A stretch of DNA of 64,000 nucleotides from Orientallactaga sibirica. Taxonomy: Eukaryota; Chordata; Mammalia; Rodentia; Dipodidae. The stretch spans positions 8,218,001 to 8,282,000 of the forward strand of contig JAEOAD010000031.1 in the NCBI GenBank assembly GCA_036365145.1, given 5' to 3'. The translations under genes were made by a program, and so were the position numbers. The notes beneath the pieces are model-generated. The model made no database searches. It worked only from the letters and a program-made list of their open reading frames with translations, and was not told the origin of the DNA. Positions 47,303 through 61,150 of this stretch are shown one piece after another (within the stretch, counting starts at the first letter, position 1; the number at the start of each line of letters is the position of its first letter).

Positions 47303-49497
47303 CTAAGCAAGATTGCCAACAGAGTCCTTGGTTTACCAGAAGGTTCAGAAATATTCTAAACCTTTTGCATAAATCTTCTTGTCTAAAGTTATGAAGGGAT
47401 TGTCATCAACTAGATCCCAAATTATCCTTTCTTCAGGCCTCTGTGGTCAAGTGAGTCCCAAGTGGGATCCCAGCAGAGTACCACAGATTCAACAAAACTC
47501 AAGGCTAATTAGCAGGGAAGTGGTGGTCAGACACAAGGAACATTGCCCTGGCACCACTAAACATGCTGCAGGAAGTGGTTGTTTTTGTGCATACTTATTT
47601 TCAAACTATACACTCAAGGGTACCTGGTAGCATATATTTTTTTCATAGTAGCTTTGAATTTCTATAAGTACAATATCTATGTTTATGCCTGTGCCTAATT
47701 GTTAGTATATGCTAGATATTTTGTGAATGTCCATGAAAGGGTTGAGCCAGGAGCCAGGCATACTTTCTGGTACATGATCTGAAGTGACTCTCTGAAGCTC
47801 TAATGATGGACATTATCAGAAAGTACACCGCCAGGCTTCTGTAGAGATGCTCTGAGGGATGATCCTCTGCTGTATTTCAGTAATGGATGGCCTCTGCCAT
47901 ATGCACCTTTACCCACAGTGTTAGCACGCTTAGAAAACTCTAAGGCTATTTCCGGCTCAAGGAGGGTGTGGCTCAGTGCTACTGTTAGGCAGCCTTATGT
48001 GAAAATGGAATCATTAACCCTGCAAGGCACTGGGTTCTCTGTCCCCAGAGGCTTTCCAGAAAATCTAGACAACCACATTTTAGAGGTGATATAGAGAGAC
48101 ATACACACTGGATGTGAGATGGTAGTTGGTGACCTCAGAGTTTTTCCTTTTTCCACTTCTGAGATCCTAAGAGTCAACTCTATAATAGAGATTGCTTAGA
48201 TACGGGATAGTAATTTAAGGACTTATTATGCATGAGCGAGGAACTGTCAAGGGTATATTTCTGTGATGCTATGAAATATTAGGCCAAATCCACCCTCTCC
48301 ATGTCTTCAAATTCACACCTCTGCATTCTTTCCCACTTCCCTTGTGCCTCACCATCTGTCCCCTGTCCTGTCTTTAGCCCACCTCTGTCACTTTGCTTAT
48401 CTTGCTCTGAAGCTTTTCTTAAAGCTTTTCTCCTTACTACTCTAAAATTCTACTGTCTTTTACATTAAAGAGAAGTCTTCATTTGATTTTTTTTCTGTCC
48501 CCTCCAACTTCCACTTGTCTCCTCCAATACTAAGTATGTAGTTTTTGTCTTAATTAAGGGACTTCTGATGCAAGTACTTCATTGAATCCCTAGTTTGGGG
48601 GTCAGTAATTACCTCATCCTGGCCAAATTTGAATGTTTTTCCTCAAACTAATGCTTTCTGAACTATCTTTTCAATGTCATTATTCATAACAGCCCCACTC
48701 CTTTCTCCTCCCAACTCCTCCCACCACCCTTGTATAATATTCCAGTTTGATGCTTGAGTGATGTCTTCCATTGCAGTGTTTCCCCCTTTCTGGCCACTCT
48801 TGATCTCTTCCATGGATTTCAGTCAAGGTTTTGGTGTGACTAGTTGAGACATCCGCTTTGCAAACTGCACACCCTTGCATGTTTATAACTACTTTTGTTC
48901 TTATGCAAAAGCTGTTTAAATTGACATGTGTAGCCTCCATCTCTTATGCCTTTGATTGCTTTATCTTGGGCCTCCTCTTGGGAGCTCATTGGTGATTTAA
49001 ATTTGACCTGTAGGCAACAAACTTAGCATGGCTACCCCCTGCTTCTCCAGACAGTGTTACACAGAGGCCCATTAGCATCCTCGAAATCCCCTTAGGAGGT
49101 TCTCCAAAGGGGAGCCATTTCTGAACTTTTCATCACCTACCTGTCACATTTAGCCTCACAGCAGCTCAGTGTCATTTGTTCTTTGCATATGGCAGAAGCC
49201 ACCGTAGTCCACCCCCTAGTCATCCCAACACGTGGATCCATGCACACACCTTCAAGTTCAGAGCCACTTTCCACCTGCTGCTTGTTTAAGATACTTGAAT
49301 GGATCCTCATTTTCCCAAGATACCAATGTGTGCTTTGTGGTTTGCTCACCCTACCCACAAGAAGTTGCTTAGTTTCACTCATCCAAGCCCATTTGCCTTC
49401 TGCTTCACAGTACCATGCGTTCATTTCCACCTTCGCATGGAGCCCTGCGCATTCCCTGGTGAGGGCTACTGTACTGAAGTGCCACAGGTCAGAGGTC

Positions 49498-49791
49498 TTC
49501 AACAACAGAACTTACTTCTCACTGCTTGGAGGCTAGGAGTCCAAACCAAAGGCAGCACTGGTTCAACCGGGGCGTGCCTTTTTGACTTGTAGGTCCCCGT
49601 GTCCTCATGAGATCCAGATTTTCTCTTCTCATAAGGACACCAATCATATTGGATTAAGGCCTACTATAATGACCTCAATTACCATTGTAAAAACTTTGTC
49701 TCTACTTATGACCACATGCTAAAGTAGTGGAGGTAAGAATTCCAAGATAATAAATTTGGTGGGGGAGGGCATACATCAGTCCACAACACCT
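49498..49791 (+). repeat. Mammalian interspersed repeat, copy B (family not assigned)
   Basis: 'cttacttctcactgcttgga', 'ggctaggagtccaaaccaaa', 'ctcataaggacaccaatcat' and 'gcatacatcagtccacaaca' give the same order as the copy at 34590. Confidence 0.65.
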
Positions 49792-51518
49792 TAGCTTCCA
49801 ATGATCTCTCCTCTCCCTCCTTGGCCTTTCTTGCTGTCTGTCCCTCACTGTCATTAGAAACTACCAATCCTGTTTTATTGTCTTCACTGGATGGTCTCCT
49901 CAGCCTCAATCTGTGGGTCTGTACACATGGGCTGGCTGCTTCATACACCTGCTTCTTCCTCAGGTGGTTCCTGGACTGTTTTTCTGTCTGTGGTTCCTCA
50001 GAGAGCCCGGCTGTGTCTCTTGCCCTTTGCATACCGCTCTTAACCTGGGAGATGCTTGGGAAATGCCAGTGCTGACTTATCACGAGCCCTTCCTTGAAGG
50101 CAGCCTAGCCTCACCTCACCTCTAACTTCTCAAGAGGAATTTCAAGGGAGGTGGTGGTGACAGAGACAGCAAACAGATTCTGCTGACAGCAGGAAGGAGT
50201 AGAGGTGAGGCGTCCACTTAGATGATTCTCATAGAAATGACATCCAGCTAGCTCACCTCCTTTCCAAAGTGGACAAAACAAGAGAGGGGATCCAGGAAAA
50301 CCTGGGAATAGTTGTGAAGTGAGGAATTTTCTGCTATTATATGAAGAACAGATATTCCATCATGAGATGTGGAGAAAGTTCTAGTGCTTTTACCTAACGA
50401 ATTGAGAATTCTAGATATAACATCCATTTCCATCAAAGTTGGCTTAGAGGTTCATTCTGTGGGGAGGCGAGCTGAGCTATTAGAGGGAAATCCATTGACT
50501 CTTGAGGGCCGTCAGAGGCAGACAGTTGGGTTTCATGGAGTAAGAGTAGTGTTGCAGTGTGTTGGTCAGGCTGTGTGTGAATGCCTTCCTGGGGAGACTC
50601 CTGAGTGAGGCCTTGTAGGTGGGTGTAATCAGCCTTCCCACCTAGGGGTCTGGGAGAGAACTTTGGAGGCTGTGCTCAGGAGAGACACCTTTTCAGTTAA
50701 AGACAGGATTGCTTCCTTTCTCCCCCTCCCTTCTTTTATCCTGCCTTCCTATCCCTTCACCCCTTTTCTTCTCTCTCCCCTCCCCACTCTCTCCCCCATT
50801 CACTGTCAGGAAGGGCCATGCCAGAAGGGCCCCTTCAGCGTGTCGTGGCAGCGGCAGAGGCTAACAGCATCAGCAGCTTCCACAGTGAGTCTGGATTTCA
50901 TTTTTGGGGACGAGGGGCTGGGCAGGGTCATCCACACACTGACAGCCTGCAGACTTTGAAGAGGAACTTCCATGGGCTAGAGGCTTCTGCCAACATCTCC
51001 TTGCCTGCTTCCTCCATCCCACGTGGGAGCATCATTTTTAACTTCCATGGAGGTTACCCATCAAAGTCCTCAGTGTGCTTGGGATGTCTTGTGGGTAGGC
51101 AGCATGGCTGGGGTGGTGGGGCCATGATCTGCTAAGTCAAGGTGTATAGCCAGGAGAGACCCTGGATACACATGGCTGCCGGTGATGCTGTCTAGGCCTG
51201 TGCAATGGTGGAGGCTAGAGGCTCTGCATGGATAGTGGATTGGCTGCTTTCTTGCATTTCAGGAGGTGTGACCTTGAGTTTTGTGTGTACTGTGCGTGCC
51301 TGTGCTCCATAAGAAGCTCCCTTGACAGAACTGAGGAGACCCTTCCTGACACATCCATCCTCTGGCCCATGGGCCGCATGCATCCCAGAATAGCTATGAA
51401 TGGGGCCCGAACATTTGTAGATAACATCATGTCACACTGTCAAGAGGTCAGGTACCCCTAACACAGGCAGAATGAGTTTGGAGAGCAGGCGGTGTCTCCT
51501 CGATCTCAGATATGTCCT

Positions 51519-51597
51519 GGTCTAAACAAAACAAAAACAAAAACAAAACAAAAAAAAAAAAGAAAGAAAGAAAAAAGAAAGAAAAGAAAAGAAAAAA
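51519..51597. repeat. A-rich (AAAAC)n(GAAA)n tract
   Basis: About 80 bp of A-rich sequence changing from AAAAC to GAAA units, probably the tail of a decayed retroposon whose body I cannot identify. Confidence 0.85.
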
Positions 51598-52461
51598 ATC
51601 TGATTTTCAGAACACTCACTACAAAGCCACAATGATTGACTCATTCACACATATTTGAAGGAGATTTTTTTTTAACTCTCCCACTTTAATTTATATAGTA
51701 ATTTCTGGTGAGAGATGGACAAAGTTGATAAAGATTCCATCAGTCCTGCCTAGGTCAGCAGACTGCATTTGATAGCTTCCTTCGACTTTTTTTGTCTAGG
51801 AGCTTTTTCCTTCTGTTTCTGAAATGATCCACTTGGGAAAACAGAACCACAAAATTTGTCAACCCAGACTTGAAACACCCAGCTGAAGTCTTGCTTGTCA
51901 CATTGAGAAGTTTTCCTGCTGGCCAGATGCTGTTTCTAAACACTGCCTGGGTGTGCTATAGCAGAGGATGCTGAAGTGGGGAGCTTCCGGTTCCTGAGAC
52001 GTGACAGTATGCTGATGGTGCAGTCTCACGGGCAGGTGCATGGGAATGCTTTGACAATTTCATTCATTTCTCTCCTGATTTGGTTAGTGTGGTAAATTAA
52101 GCATAGCCTCCCAGGTTCTCTCAGGGCCACAGCCTCCCAGGTTTCTCATCTTGGTACCGCTACTAATAATGACATTAAGGGTTAGGAGTTTTTGCTCGTC
52201 AGCCTCCTGAGACATTTGCAGGCAGTACCATTACACGAGCTTCTTCTCCTCTTATGCTTTTGAAGTGCCATGTATATTTAAGTCACATTAGGGTCAAACT
52301 CTTCGTTTTAGGAGTTGACAATTTTATTAAAGTATTGAACTGATCAAATCTATTAATTCAATTCAATAGTTGTTTATCACAATTGTGTATATTTGGTTAT
52401 CTCAACTTGCACACTGCTAGCATAAAAAGGGAAGCTATTAACTACACAGGAACTAAGGGAA

Positions 52462-52806
52462 TGTGTTGTAGTTACCTTTTTGCATTGCTGGGACAAAATA
52501 AATCCAACCAAAACCAGCTGATGTTTTAACTTTGGCTTACAATCTCTAGGGGAAGATCAATGGCAGCACAGGCCAACATGGCGTGAGCAGGGGCAGGACA
52601 TCACCTCTGCCACAGCAGGTGGAAAACATCAGTAGAGGAGTAAGGCAAACTCTGACAAGGGGTTGCTGGCTATAACACCTCTAAGCCCGAACCCTCCAAC
52701 AACACACCTCCTCCATTAAGGCTTTGCTTCCCAAATTGCCACTAGCTGAGGACTAAGTGTACAAAACACAAGCTTATGGAGGACATCTGATTTAAAGCAC
52801 CACAGC
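52462..52806 (+). repeat. URR1-like interspersed repeat, copy 4
   Basis: 'tttttgcattgctgggacaa', 'aacatggcgtgagcaggggc', 'ggttgctggctataacacct', 'cccaaattgccactagctga' and 'atttaaagcaccacagc' parallel copies 1 and 2. Confidence 0.72.
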
Positions 52807-53469
52807 ATACATTTAGACTTTCCCTAGTACTTCGGACCATATGTTCCCTTCTTCTAGGAATCCTGAGCTACTCTAGGTGTGAGAAATATAAGTGTGAATA
52901 AAATGGGAAAAACGTTCTGCCTTTAGAAAAGAAAATAGAAGATAAAGATAATGTAAGCTATGGAGTGAGTTAAGAGAGCTCTCGGAAGAAAAATAAGAGA
53001 GATGAGTAAAATCAATGCTTGATGGTGGCAATGATAGCTGTGGTGGTGGGAGGGGAGGTTTAGATGGGAGATCAAAGCAATTGTGTTGCTGGAAGAAGAT
53101 GATGGAGTTCATTTCATTTAATTTTTCTGAGGAAGATTTTTGTGGTGTGGCTAAAAGTTTGTAAAAAAAGTTTGTTCAGAGCTGAATAGTCTGAATCCAA
53201 ATGAAGACCTAAGCATAGCCTTCAGGTGATGAGAATCAAAGAGTGGGATGACCATGTATGGGAAACATACTTTATTTGGTAGTATAGCATTTGTGTCCCG
53301 GTGGCTTCACTAAGGGGGTATCAAAAAGTGAACAAGGCTCTGTTCACTCATTTGGGAAGCATCTTTGTAGAAAGCCCCTTGATCTGTGATTTACATTGGC
53401 CATTTAGGATATATTCTGGCCCTCCTTTCTTCCATCTGGAGCGCTTGGGGGGGGCAGTAGGAGAGGCAA

Positions 53470-53695
53470 ATTAGCATTTGCTGAGCACCTATGCTAGCTG
53501 GGCATTTGCTGTGGTGTTTGAGTAACGTTACTTATTTAATCAATACAATTCCCATGAGGATGTTATCACAGCCCACTTCAGGGATAAGAACACTGACTAA
53601 CACTGAAGCACAAAAACTAGATAAGAGTGGAGGAGCCAATATTGAAATCTAGGTTGGCTTGTCTGAAATCCTGCTTTTACCAGTTAGTCTCAGCA
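53470..53695 (-). repeat. MIR
   Basis: 'tttgctgagcacctatgcta', 'ttatttaatcaatacaattc', 'ctgaagcacaaaaactagat' are the complement of MIR in the right order. Confidence 0.7.
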
Positions 53696-53796
53696 TCCAT
53701 CTATAGATATCAGTTGCAGAGAGTGGAATAGGGAGAGCAGTGACACTCCTTAGGTTATGTAGATGGTCATCTTCATGGCTGGATCAGGAGCTACTG

Positions 53797-53798
<2 letters not shown>

Positions 53799-53828
<30 letters not shown>

Positions 53829-53865
53829 CTATATATATATATATCTATATCTATATCTATATCTA

Positions 53866-53915
<50 letters not shown>

Positions 53916-53916
53916 C
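53799..53916. repeat. Compound (AC)n(AT)n(ATCT)n microsatellite
   Basis: About 118 bp: 14 AC units, an AT run, (CTATAT)n and then about 12 ATCT units. Long and pure, so very likely polymorphic. Confidence 0.97.
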
Positions 53917-56614
53917 TCTTATGATTTCCCAAGGATTTTCTTTGCCACACAGTGTCAGCATCACAAGAGTGTATCCCAGGTTATTGACTGTTGCTCAATG
54001 TGGTTGTCATGCCATTGGTTTGTAGCTACCTGATCACATTCTAGTTCTTTACAAATTATGGCCTAATATCTAGTTTCCTCCATCACGTTAGTACTCAAGA
54101 GCTAAGGAGCAAAGAAAGCATCATTCATCCTCTTCCCTAAAATATTGCTTGCTGAGTTCCTCCCTGATTTAAAAAAGAATCTAACAAGCAGAGTACTTCC
54201 CCCTTCTCCTGAACTCTCTCTCCATCACAGCATCAGTTGACTTACTCATTGTGCATCTTTATGTTCTGTGAAGTCCCAGTGAGAATAGGGCTAGAGCTTC
54301 TATTCTTTCCTCTTCTGGTTACCCTGTAACTCACACTTATAGAAGATGCCTTAATTCTGGAAAGGTGTTAGTCACATTTAAAAGGATAATGGGAAGAACT
54401 TAGACACAGGTCTAAGGGCACATTATCACAACTGTGCTTCAACCCATGAGCTTGCTTTGAATTCTTTGATAGGAACTTTTTTTTTGTACTAGCATGCTAG
54501 AAGTGGGATGGGTGAGGGGTCTCCCCACTAAAATCAACCCAGTTTTTTTTTTTTAAATGAAATGGAAAGTATATATCTGTTTCTTTGCATAGCTGATTTT
54601 ACCAAGGGGAATTTACAACAGGCTTTGTTTGCCCCTGTTTGGATGGAGTGTTTTTCAGCTATCACTGAGGTTGTGAGGTAGGTCTGGTAGTAGTGAAGTT
54701 GTTTACTAGCTAAGGGCATTGTGAAACATGCTAGAACACTGATAGAATCACACATCCGCACAGCGTAACAGTCCTGAAATTACAGAATTTAATTTTTTAC
54801 CTTTCCCTTGCTTTCTAAAGTTGTGTGACTTGGGAGAAAATGAATATATTCACTGTGCAAGTCACCCCTGAGTTTAAATGGCATCTCAGGTTTTTGTAAG
54901 TTCAGGGAGTTCCATTGTGGTGTGCTCCCAGGGCCAGTCCTCTGAGTTCTTACCTGGAGATTTTCCAAAGATAAGAACTCTGCCCATTAAATGGTAATTA
55001 ATCTTTGAACTCCTGGTTCCCTTAGCATTTTGCACTGTGACAATCTGAATCGAGTGTCTCAGAGCAGAGCAAGTCCTTAGAACGGGATGATAAGAGCTGC
55101 CTGCAGTGAGGTGGGGCTCATGTCTTCAGGTGAAGGGCCTGGGGGAGCCCCAGGGAGGATGAGAAGAAGAGACTCTTTCAGCATGTACCATCCAAGACTG
55201 CTCTTAATGAAACTTGCCCGAGTCCTTGTGCTCCGTCCTTGATATACACCTCATTTTCAAAAGTGACCAAGTACATTTGTTTCTGCTATTGTTTTGGGAC
55301 AAATGGCTTGATATGAAATCCATCTATCTAGAAGAATTCTCACACCCCTTCTTCTGTGAAGATGCTGTAGTGGAGATTACAAGTTCTGCTATCACTGGGC
55401 TGGTGCATGCCTCTTGTGAGCTGTAATGAATTCCTCTGGTTGTTGATGCTTCCTCCTATCCAGCCATTTGTGATTAACCCTAATGTTGACAGAGGTCTCA
55501 TAAGACCACCGGGCAAATGCATCCAAGTGTACCTGGCTGAAGAAACCTGTCCTCTGGGTGGAGCTTTTAGACACTGGCATGAACGATGTCCCATGATGCT
55601 TTCTGCCTTGTGAAGCCCTGGCATTGTGGGTTTGCCATTCAGAGCAGTAAGTAGGTGAGATAAGGTTATTGCAGTTACCCTCTTATAGGCTGGTTTCTCT
55701 CAGGACCTCTGACATCCCCCTTACTCACTCTTCTTGGGTTCATTTCTAAAAATGAGACATTTTATTCCCAGAAATAGGACTAACAAGAGTTGAATTTTCC
55801 AGTGTTTTATTAGGATTCTGTTAGCTACAACTGACAGAAAACTTAACCAAGTGCAACATAATCAAAAGAAAAAAAGGTAATATGATGCATCAATAATATA
55901 ATCAATCCAGGTTTTCGAATTGTTTCAGTTTCTGGAACAATCGTAAGACCCACAATAATGGTACGATGTTCAGTATGTTTCACCCTCTCCCCCTACTTCC
56001 CCATTTAGACTTTTTTTTAGTAATTGCTATATCTCTTCCTGTCTCATACACTAATATTAGAGGGCAAGACATTAATAGGAAATAGATATCTGAGCAATCG
56101 AGGACAATGGATTTTGAAATTTATGAAGGTAAATGTTGTAGTGTTTAAACAGATCCCCAGAGACCTAGATGTTCAGAAAGGAAGACTTGTTTATACCAAG
56201 GAGGACATGGTAGTGGGAGTCCAGGCAAGAAAGCATCAGTACCACCTCCACAGCCAGGCTTGGGTTATGCAGAGAAAAGTCCCCAGGAGGAATTAAGAAG
56301 CAAAGCCCTTCACTGGCTGCCTTTCTCAGTCTGTCTGTGTGGAACATCCAATGCATTCTGGTGTCATCTTTATGAATGCTTGTCTGGCTGATGGGGGCTC
56401 CCATCTGACTCCATCACATCTGCTGATTTAGGTACTTCTGAATGAAAATCCCTCTTCAGCTTTTATGTTTTTTTATATATATAGAAATCAAATCCTAGGA
56501 TTTCTATCACATTTTTCCAAATCTACCACCCCAACCCATCAATTTACATGCCTTAAAACAGTTTTACTAGTCAGTCTTCCTTCAAGTTTGAAATGCACAA
56601 GAATTATAACTTGG

Positions 56615-56815
56615 TAGTACATAAAAGCATTGATTTTGGAATGAGAGTATTTTAAGTATAAGCCTTGGATATTTCATTCTTGGTTCTTTTTGAATAAGCC
56701 ACTTAATCTCCTTTTCCCTCTCCCCCTCCCTTGCTCAATGCAGTGTGGTTGGTAATAATTATTTCTAGGGCCTATTTGTATTGGTATGATTGAATGACAC
56801 TGTGCATCTTAACTG
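56615..56815 (+). repeat. MIR
   Basis: 'ttttgaataagccacttaat', 'ctccttttccctctccccct' and 'ggtaataattatttctaggg' follow the MIR core and 3' order, with the exon-like CT insertion diverged. Confidence 0.6.
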
Positions 56816-59221
56816 ATCTACCATATATCATGACACAGTATAAATACTCCATAGCTGCTGCTCTGGATTTCTGTTCACTAAAACAAGATTTCCCTCTGAC
56901 TTCAAACTTGAAATGCTGAGAACCTCTTTTTTCACCTCTGCTGTGATAAATGTGGGGGAAAGAGTTTTTGATAAATTAAGATGAGGACTCTGCTCTTGGG
57001 TATTGCCTACCTTACCACTTAGCCTGGATCCTTTTGGAGGACCCACTGGATAAACCATAGAAAGATTCCAGTTTCACTAGGCTGGAAGCAAGCTTTAGGA
57101 AAAATGAATGTGTATAACAGAGCAGGAATGTGTTTGAGGGAGGAAAATAGAAGTCAAAACCATCCAACTGTGAATGCTGGATTAGCATTTAAGATTTTCT
57201 CCTGCATGCATCCTTAGAGTGGCCTCCCCCTTCTATTAACCTCGGAGAAGAAGCCAAGAGGCAGGGCTTGTTTACAAAGGGAGAAGGTGTAGCCCACAGC
57301 TGCAGGCCTCAGCTGAGGGTCTGGGACACCACAGGCTTCATGGAGGCACCGCTCCTCCATCCCTTTCATGTGAGACTGCCCTCAGCCCACACTTCTCTGC
57401 AGCGAGGGCCCCTGGGGTGCAGGTGCAGAGCAGAAAACTGTGTGGAAGTAAGTGGGCCCCAGAACTCTAACCTTGTCCGAAGGCTGGGAGAGGCATCCAA
57501 AGGTTATCCGTCTCTGCCTCACTGAAGTTTCATGTTTTGGAACTAGATGATGCCTAAAGGTCAACTAGTGGAGCCCTTTCCTGCAGCCTACCAACTTTAT
57601 AGATGGAGACATGGGTGCCTAGGGATAAGGCAGGTGGTATGATGTCAACTTCAGTATGGTTGTAGGGGACTCCTGAGATATGGCCTCTTGCTCTCTTTGG
57701 CTTGCCCACAACGCACATGCACACACATGCATACTCCCACATACACCTCTCTGTAAGGTCATCATGCAGTTATTAGGAAAGACCTCAGTTCTGTGTTCTT
57801 GGCATAGTGATCCAGATAAGAAAACTATGCTTTGGACAAACATTTAGTTTCTGAGCAGAACCACTCCAGTATGTCGTTCTTGCAAATGTGAATGTTGAGA
57901 CCTCAGGCTGCCGGTATGCCACAGTGTGACACACTGACAGACTGGGCTGAGAACTCTTATGACTGGAGTCCTAACTCAGTGTCTGCCCATTGGATTTCAT
58001 GGCTTTCCTGTGGCTTCCTCCCTTCCAGAATGCTGGAGATGTCTCTAGCCTTTGTCGGGGCTGTGTGGCTGGGTCTGTTGATACCCCTTTCCTGTAATTT
58101 CTCAGGGGGAGCCTAACTAGGAACTTGTGATGCATAAAACAGTTGTGTACTACCTTACGTTGATTAATCACTTTGCAGTTCAGAGAGCTCCAGCTGCTGT
58201 TATCAGCTGTTCTCAGGCTTCCTGGAAAATGTCACCCTGTTATTTTTTTTCTCAGTTGAACCCCTACTTTTCAATGAAAATGAAGGATTTTATCCATTGC
58301 TTCCTTCATGTGTGTGGTCCTGCAAGTGAGCTTTCTCCTTCCAGGCTCTGAGCATCCTTGCTTTTGGCTGAAAGGTTTTATTTCCTGACTCAAAGAAGCA
58401 TCCCACTTTCCAATGGATAACTAGTTCTCAAGTAAGCTCTGTAGTATGCACAGTCCTATTCTGACCACTGGCCCTGGTCCTCCTTGGAGCAGCTCCACTA
58501 GACAAGGCAGTGAATGGATTGGAAATTCAACTCTAGCCCAGAGAAGCAAGATAAGGTAGCCTGGAGTCTGCCTAGGCTTTGCATGTTCTTTATATTGTCT
58601 CCCATGATGCTCTTCCAACTTCCCTTAGCCTGGGGATGCGACCATGGATGGCAATTTTCTGCTGTGGTATGTACTGTTTACTGAAGTAATTAAAATATGC
58701 AAAGTGTTCCCTGTCCCTCATCCTTTGCGCTTCTTCCTTAGTTACTTCTGGCATTTTCATTTGGCAGTTAATAAAACAAAAGGCGGACCCAAGGGCTCCA
58801 GTCTCCCTCAAGCTAAAATGACTAATTTGGAATGATTTGGAAGTCCTGGATTTCACCCCTAGCTATAGCCCTGCCTTTCTGGTTGATCTGTTCAACCTGC
58901 AGTAAGTGCCCTGACTGGAGCGGGCACGTTGGTGGTGGGAGGAGGAAGGAGGTAAGGGTCTGGTTTACTTTCGCAGCAACACCAACACAAAACCAAAGGA
59001 CTTCTCGAGGCAGCTTTATATCATAAGAGCTACTGTTCGGGATACTGGAAAATGTCTTCTTAATTCAGCCTAATTTCTACCATCCTTGACCACCAAAAAG
59101 AAATCCAATCTCATTCCACCATATTACCTAGAGACTACTTCATGCAGATCTTTATAGAAGAACAAAACGTTGCCACTCCCACATCTATACTGTAACTACA
59201 ACTACAACTGTGGCAGTTCCA

Positions 59222-59353
59222 TATCTATATCTATGTCTATGTCTATGTCTATATCTATCTATATCTATCTATCTATCTATATCTATCTATATCTATATCT
59301 ATATCTATATCTATATCTATATCTATATCTATATCTATATCTATATCTATCTA
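59222..59353. repeat. (ATATCT)n / (ATCT)n microsatellite
   Basis: About 132 bp of CTATAT and CTAT units with some CTATGT. It resembles the array at 53799 but lacks the AC part. Confidence 0.97.
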
Positions 59354-59359
59354 TGGCAC

Positions 59360-59490
59360 CAAGCACTCTGATTAATGCTTTCCATGGATTGTTTTTAATT
59401 AATCCTCATAGTAAATGAGTTGCATATTTAACCTGTAAGGAAACTGAGGTTTAAAGAGATGAAGGCACTGTACCTATATCACAGTATTAT
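59360..59490 (-). repeat. MIR fragment
   Basis: 'tttttaattaatcctcatag' and 'aaggaaactgaggtttaaag' fit the MIR complement. Confidence 0.7.
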
Positions 59491-60112
59491 GCTATTTCTA
59501 TGTTAAAGTCTATTTAAGAGTGGGCCAACTTCTTTCTCCATTTTGGGGTGCTATTTCTGCATCCATTAATTCTTCTAATGGGAGGTCTTGCCTGTGTCTG
59601 GTGGTACTGAATAAAGTGGATAGGGTTCTGAGTTTGGTAGAGGTGTCACAACTTGCCTCTCTTTGCCTCTTTATTGGCCCCAAATGTGTGGCTGGATGCC
59701 TATCTGTTATGTTCCAGAAACTCTTTGTTCTGAGAGAACATTAACAATCCATAGAATATTGTCCCTCACAACTCAGTGAGACCCCATCTCTATGGAAACT
59801 CAGGTTGAGTGCCCACATATCTCCTAAGTACATTATGTCCCTAGAGGCTTAAGAAGACCACAGGTGGGTAGAGCTTATTTTTGGATGGTTCAAAAGTAGT
59901 CATTGTGGACAGTAAGTGTCTCACCAGCACAGAAATCCTTGTTTAGGAAATGCTACATTTTGGCACTTTGCAGTGTCATTTTCTGTTGCTGGATGTGCTT
60001 CCTAAGCATTCTTTAATTACTGCTCATAAGTTCTCTCTGAGATAAGTAAGACCAGGAACACCAAGCAGAGGCTGTTTTATGCTGTCTGCTTCTGGGGCAG
60101 CAACTTGGGGCC

Positions 60113-60449
60113 TGTTGGGGTTTGAATATAAAAGGTCCATCACAGACTCATGTTTGAAAACTTGATCCCCAGCTAGTGGGTGGTACTAATTGGGAAGGTT
60201 GGGAAACCTGAGGAGGTAGAGCCTTTTTGAAGGAAATAGGTCACTGAGGATGGGCCCTGGGGGTTTTATAGCCTGGCCCTACTTCCTGTTCTCCCTCTGC
60301 TTCCTGCGTGAGGAGCTGGCTTCCTGCTCCTATCCTCATGCCTTCTCCATTGAGGAACCTCCCCTTGAAATGTAAGCTGAAGTAAATTCCTTTACTTAAG
60401 TCGCTTTTGGCCAGGTATTTGTTCACATCGATGAGAAGGTAAAAGATTT
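60113..60449 (+). repeat. ORR1-like MaLR solitary LTR
   Basis: 'tgttggggtttgaatataaa', 'acttgatccccagctagtgg', 'gaggatgggccctgggggtt', 'ctacttcctgttctccctct' and the end 'cgatgagaaggtaaaag' match the ORR1-type layout and are collinear with the LTR at 2965. No internal sequence is present. Confidence 0.8.
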
Positions 60450-60957
60450 AGAGCCCTAACAATGGATATGAAGCCTGCCTGTAGGATCCGGTGTGGGATT
60501 TTTATTTTGCACAAATTATAAGTCACATGGACTAGACTTGTGGAACTCTGGGATTTGGAAAAGGCTTTCAATTAAAAAGGGTTGCCTCGTGGAAATGTTT
60601 CACCCAAAGCTTAGCAGATATGAGGGCTCTCAACCTGAGTTTCCATAGAGATGGGGCCTCACTGAGTTGTGAGGGAGAACATTCTATGGATTTAAAAAAA
60701 AAAAAAAATCTTTCTCTAACAATCTTTCCGCCCCCTCTTCCACAAATTTCCCTAAGCCATGTTGGGTTCATTTTAGGTCTATTTGAGTGACAAGGTCATG
60801 GGAGTCTGTGTGTCTCTGGATCTCTGGTGGGGGGAGAGCACTGAGAAGGCTAACAATGGTATCATCATGGCTCTATGCTCATTATATAGATAACTAATAA
60901 AAAATTAAAAGAATCTTTCTCTTACAGCACCCATGAAGATTATCTTTTCACATTGGA

Positions 60958-61119
60958 ATCTACTGGGCACGGTATGCATACCTGTGATCCCAGCAGTTGG
61001 GAGGCTGAGAGAGGGCGACTGGGAATTTGAGACCAACCTGGGCTTCATAGTATGTTCAAAGCCAGCTTGAGCAACTTAGTGAGGTTGTTTCAAAAGTAAA
61101 ACTAAACAAACCAAACAGG

Positions 61120-61150
<31 letters not shown>

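Noticed and set aside
53740..54033. Open frame with a long run of tyrosine, isoleucine, leucine and serine
   Set aside because: It is translation of the ATCT/CTATAT microsatellite; the same applies at 59170-59418.
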